A stretch of DNA of 7,150 nucleotides from Candidatus Caldipriscus sp. T1.2. Its GTDB lineage: Bacteria > Hydrothermota > Hydrothermia > LBFQ01. Where the stretch lies: NCBI GenBank assembly GCA_000980735.1, contig LBFQ01000046.1, positions 1,388 through 8,537 on the forward strand, given 5' to 3'. The translations under genes were made by a program, and so were the position numbers. This document shows, in pieces, positions 1 to 5,209 of the stretch. Positions within the stretch are counted from its first letter, which is position 1, and each line of letters begins with the position of its first letter. The notes beneath the pieces were generated by a model. The model was not told where the DNA came from. It was given only the letters and a program-made list of their open reading frames with translations, and searched no databases.

Positions 1-1247
1 GTTACACCCCTCTTAGGAGGAACAAACTCGCTTATATGCAAGACATTCACCTTTTTGCCAACCAACCTACTTACGAGCTTTACGTTTATCCCATCCCTTC
101 CCTTCGCCTTCAAGATCTCCTCCTCATCATCAAAATACACGTTAATAACCTCCTTAATTTCTCCCTCCACTTCCTCTTTGGTATCATACGCCGCCAAAGC
201 ACCTTTTGCGGGTTGTAAAGCCAAAACTGCGAACCTTACTGGATCCGGATCGAAAGGGATCACGTCTATTATTTCGTTTTTCGGTAACCTTGACTTTATG
301 GCAAAAAGCCTGGTACCCTTTGGTCCAAGTAGGGCTGTAACGGGGTTAACCATGGGATCCTTTGATTTTACCGCAACTTTCGTCATTACGCCCGCTTCCC
401 TCGCTATACCAACTATCTGTATTGTACCTTCCGAGATTTCGGGTATGCTCCTTTCAAGAAGAGATTGAATAAACCTGGGATCGGATCTTGAAAGGATAAG
501 GGGATAACTTGTCCTCTCTTCTATTCCCAAAACTACAACCTCAATATCCTGCCCAGCCTTATAGCTTTCATCCGGAATCATACCCTCCGGTGGAATTATA
601 CCCTCAAGCCCAAGATCCGGAAACCCGACGAATACCCCCCTCTTCTTATCCACCTTTTGAATCTTACCCGTAATTATCTTGTTTATATGTGCTTGAAGCT
701 TGGGCATCCTAGCCTTAAGGATCTCCCCCTTTATCCTGTAAAGGAACCTCTCCTTAAGCTTCTGGACATCCTGATGTGAGAACCTATCTGGGGTTATAAC
801 TACCTCCCTGGATACTAGCCTAAGCGTTATTATCTCTTCATCAACCTCTACGTTTTCCCCCGCCCTCTTATTAACCTGCTCTATAACTCCCACGAATCCA
901 GGAAAATCGAACTTTACTTCAACATCCTTCCCATCAACGCTTATTAGCGCCAAAACATCCCCGTACCTTACCTCCTCACCTTCCCTCTTCTTGGGCTTGA
1001 AGATCCCCCTTAGGGGTGCCTTTATGACTCTTATTTCATCTTCCGGAAATTCCACCCTTACAAGGATTTTACTTTTATCAAGATCCACCTCCGGATTTAC
1101 GGATTTTGGCTTTGGATGGTGATATTTGTACTTATCAATAAAAACATCCCTTAGAGCTTCGTAAAATGCCCTTTCGACCCTTTCAGATTCCACCTTGTGC
1201 TCGTGTTCAAACGCCTCCAAAGCCAGTTTTATCTCCCTTATATCCAT
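1..1247 (-). CDS. nusA: Transcription elongation/termination factor NusA (C-terminus cut by window edge)
   Basis: NusA binds RNA polymerase and nascent RNA and modulates pausing, termination and antitermination in the cytoplasm. I translated the frame by hand: it is open from ATG 1247 to the window edge (415 complete codons). The domain order is that of NusA. A helical N-terminal start (about 1-45) is followed by a short beta segment (60-74), an unusual sandwich-like segment (about 74-143, reported separately), a long helix (about 155-180), an S1 domain (about 190-253, with GLEGIIPPEGMIPDESYKAG), KH1 (about 270-350, with EISEGTIQIVGIAREAG and loop GPKG at 308-311) and KH2 (about 360-405, loop GRDG at 383-386). 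The core would normally end shortly after this point, so little may be missing. The ATG follows a near-perfect SD and lies 2 bases after the rimP stop. KH1 lacks the usual DPVGACVG wording (here NPVTALLG). The identification is secure; the N-terminal architecture is odd. Confidence 0.95.
   Translation of the reverse strand, partial: MDIREIKLALEAFEHEHKVESERVERAFYEALRDVFIDKYKYHHPKPKSVNPEVDLDKSKILVRVEFPEDEIRVIKAPLRGIFKPKKREGEEVRYGDVLALISVDGKDVEVKFDFPGFVGVIEQVNKRAGENVEVDEEIITLRLVSREVVITPDRFSHQDVQKLKERFLYRIKGEILKARMPKLQAHINKIITGKIQKVDKKRGVFVGFPDLGLEGIIPPEGMIPDESYKAGQDIEVVVLGIEERTSYPLILSRSDPRFIQSLLERSIPEISEGTIQIVGIAREAGVMTKVAVKSKDPMVNPVTALLGPKGTRLFAIKSRLPKNEIIDVIPFDPDPVRFAVLALQPAKGALAAYDTKEEVEGEIKEVINVYFDDEEEILKAKGRDGINVKLVSRLVGKKVNVLHISEFVPPKRGV
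819..1028 (-). other. Lipoyl/biotinyl-like (barrel-sandwich hybrid) segment inside NusA N-terminal domain
   Basis: NusA residues about 74-143 read like a biotinyl/lipoyl carrier domain. A first half has APLRGIF, then REGEEVRYGDVLALI (family pattern: hydrophobic, P..G.., KEGD.V.KGD.L..I). A second half has PGFVGVIEQV, then RAGENVEVDEEIITL (G.V..I.V..G..V..G..L..I). The turn between the halves is SVDGKDVEV; a gap-free alignment to the BCCP EAMKM turn puts Gly where the modified Lys would be, with a Lys one place later. Flanking sequence on both sides looks like ordinary NusA NTD, so this is an insertion or replacement in the head region. It is read from sequence pattern only; no structure or profile search was possible. 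Confidence 0.55.
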
Positions 1248-1249
1248 CT

Positions 1250-1699
1250 TTACCTCCTTTCCCAATCAAGCTGAAGAACTGCAACCTCATCAAACTTTAA
1301 GAACCTATCATCAACCCCTATTACGTTTTCTTCCTCATTGTAATAGTTAAGCTTTCCCCTAAGGGTTTCGCCGTTTTTTAGGATCACCCTGACTTTCTTA
1401 CCCAAAGCCCAATTTATCTCCCTGGGTTTTACGAGCTTTCTGTCCAAACCGGGTGATGAAACCTCCAAAACGTAGGGAACTTCTATGAAATCCTCCGCAT
1501 CGAGTATGTCGGAGAAAGCCCTTGAAAACCTCTCGCAATCCCTTATAGTAATTCCCCCATGTTTATCTATGTATATCCTAAGATACCCCTTCTTCCCGTT
1601 AAACTTCCAATCAACATCAACGAGGTAATACCCCATTTTCTTTGCGAGCTTCTCCGCCAGTTCATCCGCCTTCTTTACAATAAAATCTTCCACCTTCAT
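1250..1699 (-). CDS. rimP: Ribosome maturation factor RimP
   Basis: RimP assists late assembly of the 30S subunit in the cytoplasm. The 149-residue product has the normal family length and layout. An N-terminal alpha/beta domain (about 1-85) includes the strand LRIYIDKHGGITIRDCERFS (about 40-59) and the hallmark VSSPGLDRKL (about 80-90). A C-terminal SH3-like small-barrel domain (about 95-149) includes GKKVRVILKNGETLRGKLNY. It lies 22 bases after the epimerase gene and 2 bases before nusA, the classic rimP-nusA pairing. The ATG start has no recognisable SD; instead TTAAAAT sits 9 bases upstream (see findings). No alternative start fits better. Nothing looks truncated. Confidence 0.96.
   Translation of the reverse strand: MKVEDFIVKKADELAEKLAKKMGYYLVDVDWKFNGKKGYLRIYIDKHGGITIRDCERFSRAFSDILDAEDFIEVPYVLEVSSPGLDRKLVKPREINWALGKKVRVILKNGETLRGKLNYYNEEENVIGVDDRFLKFDEVAVLQLDWERR
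1252..1260 (-). promoter_or_regulatory. Shine-Dalgarno of nusA, embedded in the rimP 3' end
   Basis: On the minus strand the bases read AAAGGAGGT, complementary to the 16S rRNA tail, with 5 bases between AGGAGG and the nusA ATG at 1247. The site is formed by the last rimP codons (Glu-Arg-Arg) and the first base of its TAA stop. This supports the nusA start and suggests translational coupling with rimP. Confidence 0.85.
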
Positions 1700-1721
1700 T
1701 AAGGCGGTATTTTAAGGGTGT

Positions 1722-2588
1722 TTATTTTAACAGATCTTCCAGAGCTTCATCCAAAAGTGCGTATTTAAACTTAAAACCCTCTTCCAAAAGCCTCTTGGGT
1801 ATTACCCTCTGACCCTCAAGGGCTATGTAATCCGCGACCTCACCCATAATTAACCTTAAAGCAAAAGGTGGAACCCTGAAAATTAGGGGTCTTTTAAGCT
1901 TCCTTGCCAATGCCCTCATAAAATCCGCATTCGTAACCGGATATGGTGATGTTAGGTTGTATATCCCCGAGGATTTTTCGTTTTCTATGAAATACTCAAA
2001 TGCTCTACATACATCTTCTATGTGGATCCAGCTCATCCATTGCTTTCCATCCCCCAAAATCCCACCAACAAAGAATTTCACGGGTAAAACCATGAGCTTG
2101 AACGCCTTTGCATCCTTTGCTAGAACCACCCCCAACCTTGCTATCACCCTCCTTATTCCAAGATCCTCAACTTCCCTGCTTGAATTTTCCCATTCTTTAA
2201 CCACCTCCGTCAAGAAATCCGCCCTCTTAGAGAGGCTGTCTTCCGTAAAGATTTCTTCCCTGTCCCTACCGTAATATCCGACGGCGGAAGCCTGTATAAA
2301 AACCCTAGGCTTCTTCCCCGATTTCCTAATTCCTTCCACCAAACTTCTACCCGCTTGAACCCTCGACGAGACTAACCTTTCCTTGAATTCCTTACTCCAC
2401 CTCTTTGATATATTCTCCCCCGCTAAGTTTATCACCACATCCCCATCATCCAAATATTTTGGGAAATCCTCGTATGTTATTCCCCTTTTTGGATCCCTGC
2501 TTATGTTTATAACCTCGTACTTGCCCTTAAAGTATTCCCTAAGGTGCGACCCCACAAGCCCACTTCCCCCAGCTATAAGAACCTTCAT
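1722..2588 (-). CDS. TIGR01777-family NAD(P)-dependent epimerase (SDR39U1/YfcH-like)
   Basis: This is an extended short-chain dehydrogenase/reductase-like protein of 288 residues, usual for the family. The N-terminus carries a Rossmann nucleotide-binding loop, GGSGLVGS (7-14). Next come DVVINLAGENI (about 50-60), VFIQASAVGYYG (about 96-107) with the Tyr pair at the active-site region, RLGVVLA (about 151-157), and WMSWIHIEDVCRAFEYF (about 184-200). The C-terminal DUF1731-type tail has RVPPFALRLIMGE (about 238-250) and ends EALEDLLK. The enzymatic substrate of this family is not established, so only a nucleotide-sugar-epimerase-like redox role can be inferred. It is the first gene of the leftward rimP-nusA operon and faces a divergent gene across a palindrome. 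There is no SD at normal spacing; an AAGGAGG lies about 18 bases upstream of the ATG but inside the palindrome. An in-frame TAA just upstream of the ATG excludes a longer form. Confidence 0.93.
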   Translation of the reverse strand: MKVLIAGGSGLVGSHLREYFKGKYEVINISRDPKRGITYEDFPKYLDDGDVVINLAGENISKRWSKEFKERLVSSRVQAGRSLVEGIRKSGKKPRVFIQASAVGYYGRDREEIFTEDSLSKRADFLTEVVKEWENSSREVEDLGIRRVIARLGVVLAKDAKAFKLMVLPVKFFVGGILGDGKQWMSWIHIEDVCRAFEYFIENEKSSGIYNLTSPYPVTNADFMRALARKLKRPLIFRVPPFALRLIMGEVADYIALEGQRVIPKRLLEEGFKFKYALLDEALEDLLK

Positions 2589-2590
2589 AC

Positions 2591-2626
2591 GGGAATTTTA
2601 AAGAGGATATCCTCCTTAGAATTCCC
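2591..2626. promoter_or_regulatory. 36-bp imperfect palindrome between divergent genes (candidate operator/divergent promoter)
   Basis: Bases 2591-2626 form an inverted repeat with 16 of 18 positions paired and no spacer. The centre is a perfect 12-bp palindrome (GAGGATATCCTC, 2603-2614) and the outer arms are GGGAATT / GAATTCCC. The two unpaired positions are 2598/2619 and 2602/2615. It fills most of the 53 bases before the epimerase ATG and lies upstream of all candidate starts of the plus-strand gene. Each arm contains a -10-like hexamer pointing outward: TAAAAT on the minus strand (2595-2600) and TAGAAT on the plus strand (2617-2622). No convincing -35 boxes accompany them. The sequence symmetry is certain; the regulatory role is inference. 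Confidence 0.6.
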
Positions 2627-2686
2627 CGATGCTCTTATCAATTGTTTTACAAATTCAAGACAGTGTGGATACCCTCAAAAGGAAGG

Positions 2687-3010
2687 ATGTATTTTTTAAG
2701 ATCACCAACAAAAGCTGCCCTTATGTCTGCTATAATTCCGGGCTGGGGGCAGTTTTATAACGGTAGGAAGATAAAAGGTTTGATATTGGGGGGTTTATCT
2801 TTGGCATCCATAACTTACACGTTCATAAAATATTCCGAATATAGGGCAAGGGGGGATAACAGGAGTGTTTCAGAATTCTTGGGGGCTATTATAATAAACT
2901 TGGCGGTTTGGGGTTATACTTCCGCGGACGCCTTTGTGGATGCTTACCTTTATGGATTTCAGGCGGAAAGGGATACGGTTTTAAAGGACATAGAAACCGA
3001 GCGACGTTAG
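2687..3010 (+). CDS. DUF5683-like small membrane protein
   Basis: A small hydrophobic protein of unknown function. From the ATG at 2687 it has 107 residues; GTG 2663 and TTG 2642 are in-frame alternatives giving 115 and 122. I prefer the ATG because purine-rich AAGGAAGG lies directly before it and the conserved part begins right after (SPTKAALMSAIIPGWGQFYNGR), though the spacing is short. The motif PGWGQFYNGR.I.G is typical of DUF5683/TM2-like small membrane proteins, which often occur in FCB-type and related bacteria. About three hydrophobic segments are visible: near the motif, GLILGGLSLASITYTFI, and FLGAIIINLAVWGY. The tail is charged and soluble (QAERDTVLKDIETERR). It is 11 bases upstream of the MEMO gene, so the two are probably cotranscribed, and it is divergent from the epimerase. 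The family assignment is from motif memory; no function is proposed. Confidence 0.75.
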   Translation: MYFLRSPTKAALMSAIIPGWGQFYNGRKIKGLILGGLSLASITYTFIKYSEYRARGDNRSVSEFLGAIIINLAVWGYTSADAFVDAYLYGFQAERDTVLKDIETERR

Positions 3011-3021
3011 AATTTAAAATT

Positions 3022-4169
3022 ATGGAAAAACCCAAGTTAAGGCCCTTGCAGGTTGGGGTGTTTGATGGTGGGGTGATCCTAATAGACCCTCTGAGAATAA
3101 CTCCCGAGCCCATAATGGTATCTTCGGGTGCGGCATTGCTCTTAAGCCTTATGGATGGATCAAGGGATATTTTTGAGATAGCAAACGAATATAAAAACAT
3201 AACCTGGATACGAGATAAAGTCCAACTGAGGTTTTGGCTTTTGTTGAAAAGTTAAACAATTGGTACCTCTTGGATAACGAGGACTTTAGGAAAAGGTATT
3301 CGGAAATAACGGAGGAGTTTATAAATTTTAAGATAAGGCCTATGGTTTTTGCGGGGGAGGCATATCCCGAAAGGGCTGAGGATCTTCTGAATATGGTCGC
3401 GCCGGCGAAGAGGATAGAAAGTCTGATCTTAGCAAAGCCTAGGGGTGTTGTGATACCCCATATAGACCCAAGGAGGGGTTGGGAGGTTTATCTTGAGGGT
3501 TTGAGGGCACTTTATAGGAGTTCGGCGGATACCTTTGTGATTTTCGGGATAGCGCATTCCTATATATCAAATCCCATAAACGCCCTAATTATGGATATTG
3601 AAACTCCGCTCGGGGTTTTGGAGACGGATAAGAAATCGTTGGAAAGGCTAAACTCTATCTTAGATTTTGATTTATTCTCCGATCCAATAGCTTTCAGGAA
3701 TGAACACTCCATAGAGTTCCCGTCAGTTTTTATAAAAGCACTATTTCCCGAGAGGGAAATTAAAGTCCTACCGTTTATATTCTTGGCGGATGAACCGAAA
3801 GATTACGAGAAAATAGAAGATTTTGTTGATGCCCTGTCAAGGGTTTTGGAAGGGAAAGATTTTGTTATAGTGGCAAGCGTTGATATGAGCCATGTTGGTG
3901 TTAGGTTCGGGGATAATGGAATAGATGAGGAAAACCTACGTTTTTCAGATAGGTTGTTCCTTGAAATTTTGGAGGGTTTGGAAGCGGAAAGCTTGCTATC
4001 CTGGTACAAGATGTATCAAAATCCGACGAGGATAGACGCGGTACCAGCGGTTTACGCCCTTATGAAATTTTTCAGCGGGAAGGCAAAGTGTAAGGTTTTG
4101 TCGTATAAGATTTCATACGAGGAGGAGACAAACTCCGCGGTGAGTTTTGCAAGCGCCATTATATTTTAA
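3022..4169 (+). CDS. amrB: AmmeMemoRadiSam B-type MEMO protein with N-terminal PqqD-like domain, frameshifted
   Basis: MEMO-family protein, expected about 382 residues, read in two frames. ATG 3022 opens the first part (MEKPKLRPLQVGVF...), which runs out of frame after codon 66 (base 3219). The second part continues at base 3219 in the -1 frame (SPTEVLAFVEKL..., Leu codon TTG at 3234) to TAA 4169. The join restores a sensible family sequence, so one base appears to be missing near 3219. Residues about 8-90 resemble a PqqD-like winged helix (SSGAALLLSLMDGSRDI, then VEKLNNWYLLD). The MEMO domain follows with PHIDPRRG, GIAHS, EHSIEFP and VDMSHVG, and ends KCKVLSYKISYEEETNSAVSFAS. The conserved His positions are present, but the usual RICG cysteine is replaced by Asp (RIDA, codon 4035-4037). 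The family's biochemical role is unresolved; it is linked to radical-SAM partner genes, none of which is in view. No clear SD precedes the start. Confidence 0.85.
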
Positions 4170-5209
4170 TAAAAAACCTTTTCTATCGTTCCACCACCCA
4201 GCAGTAGATCCCCAAAATAAAACGCTGCACCCTGACCGGGCGTTGGGGCAAAAGCCTTTTCGTAAAATTCAACATAAGCCGAGTTTTCGTACGCCTTAAC
4301 GAGAGCTTTGTAAGTTTGAATTCCCGCCCTGACTTGCACATCCGCCTCAAACTCCTCCCCAGGGAAAAAATGCCAGTTAAGATCTTCTACCAAAATCGCC
4401 TTGGCCATAACCCCTTCAAGGTCATCAAGGATCACGTCCCCATTTTCAAACCCCTTTACATATACCCTTTTCCCTAAGGATACGTTTAAACCCCTCCTTT
4501 GCCCAACCGTGTAAAAGAAGCTACCCCTATGCTCCCCCACGACCCTACCTTTATAGATAAACTTACCCCCCTTTGGTTCCACATTGTGCTTTATTAAGAA
4601 ATCCCTATAATCCCCATCTATAAAGCATAAATCCTGAGATTCGGGTTTCCTTGCTGTTGGAAGGTTTGCCTCAAGTGCTATCTTCCTCACCTCCTCCTTC
4701 GTAAGTTCCCCAACGGGAAATAACAACCTTGGGATCCATTCTCTCGGGATCCTGAACATAAAGTAAGATTGATCCTTTTTCTTATCAACTCCCCTACGCA
4801 TAACCTCAACCCCTTGGATGATCCCCTTCGTAATGTAATGTCCGGTTGCAACGAAGTCCGCTTTCAATTTTTCCGCAAGGTCAAATAATGCCCTTATTTT
4901 GTAATCCCTATTGCAGAAAAGGCAAGGGTTAGGTGTCCTATTCCTTGAATATTCGCGAATGAAATACCCAACAATATCCCTCTTAAAACCTTCGGAATAG
5001 TCAATCTCGTAGAATTCCAAACCCAGCTTTATTGCTACCCTTCTTGCGAACTGTATGGAACCCAAACCACAGCATGCGTAAGGGTTTTGGGCTTCCTTAT
5101 AAAGCAAAACGTATGCGGTTATAACCTCGTATCCCTGTAATTTCAAAAGGTAGGCGGAAACAGAACTATCAACCCCCCCAGAAAGCCCTACTATTACCCT
5201 ACCCTTCAT
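4166..5209 (-). CDS. mnmA: tRNA-specific 2-thiouridylase MnmA
   Basis: MnmA adenylates U34 of Lys, Glu and Gln tRNAs with ATP and replaces O2 with sulfur, giving s2U34 in the cytoplasm. The 347-residue product has the full family layout. The PP-loop ATP site is SGGVDSS (10-16). RTPNPCLFCNRDYK (91-104) and PESQDLCFIDGDY (189-201) carry the two catalytic-region cysteines, C99 and C195. Other family blocks are DQSYFMF (146-152), GEHRGSFFYTVGQRRGL (225-241) and the C-terminal barrel motif TPGQGAAFYFGDLLLGGG (323-340). C96 replaces the Asp found in the E. coli NPDILCN motif, making a CxxC+C arrangement. The ATG overlaps the end of the upstream HD gene by 11 bases, with GAGGGAG as the SD, so it is the third gene of phoH-pgpH-mnmA. 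Its TAA overlaps the convergent amrB stop by 4 bases. Confidence 0.97.
   Translation of the reverse strand: MKGRVIVGLSGGVDSSVSAYLLKLQGYEVITAYVLLYKEAQNPYACCGLGSIQFARRVAIKLGLEFYEIDYSEGFKRDIVGYFIREYSRNRTPNPCLFCNRDYKIRALFDLAEKLKADFVATGHYITKGIIQGVEVMRRGVDKKKDQSYFMFRIPREWIPRLLFPVGELTKEEVRKIALEANLPTARKPESQDLCFIDGDYRDFLIKHNVEPKGGKFIYKGRVVGEHRGSFFYTVGQRRGLNVSLGKRVYVKGFENGDVILDDLEGVMAKAILVEDLNWHFFPGEEFEADVQVRAGIQTYKALVKAYENSAYVEFYEKAFAPTPGQGAAFYFGDLLLGGGTIEKVFY

Noticed and set aside
55..468. Plus-strand open frame of 137 codons
   Set aside because: It lies wholly opposite the S1-KH part of nusA, has no SD or family resemblance, and is low-complexity Ser/Phe-rich, as expected for the shadow of a purine-rich gene.
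1957..2601. Two plus-strand open frames opposite the epimerase gene
   Set aside because: Both are antisense to a clear TIGR01777 family protein and show no motif or start signal.
2591..2626. Palindrome as an intrinsic terminator
   Set aside because: It lies between divergent gene starts, so no sense transcript ends there, and it lacks a following T run and a loop.
2889..3200. Minus-strand open frame of 103 codons opposite the DUF5683/MEMO junction
   Set aside because: It spans two well-supported plus-strand genes and has no recognisable motif; a shadow frame.
2908..3255. Plus-strand frame of 115 codons read as a separate small gene
   Set aside because: Only the part from ATG 3022 is real; it is the N-terminal piece of the frameshifted MEMO protein. 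The upstream part overlaps the DUF5683 gene in another frame.
3213..3255. Programmed -1 frameshifting as the explanation for the split MEMO gene
   Set aside because: The overlap has no proper X XXY YYZ slippery site in the incoming frame and I saw no clear downstream stem; a missing base near the AAA run is simpler.
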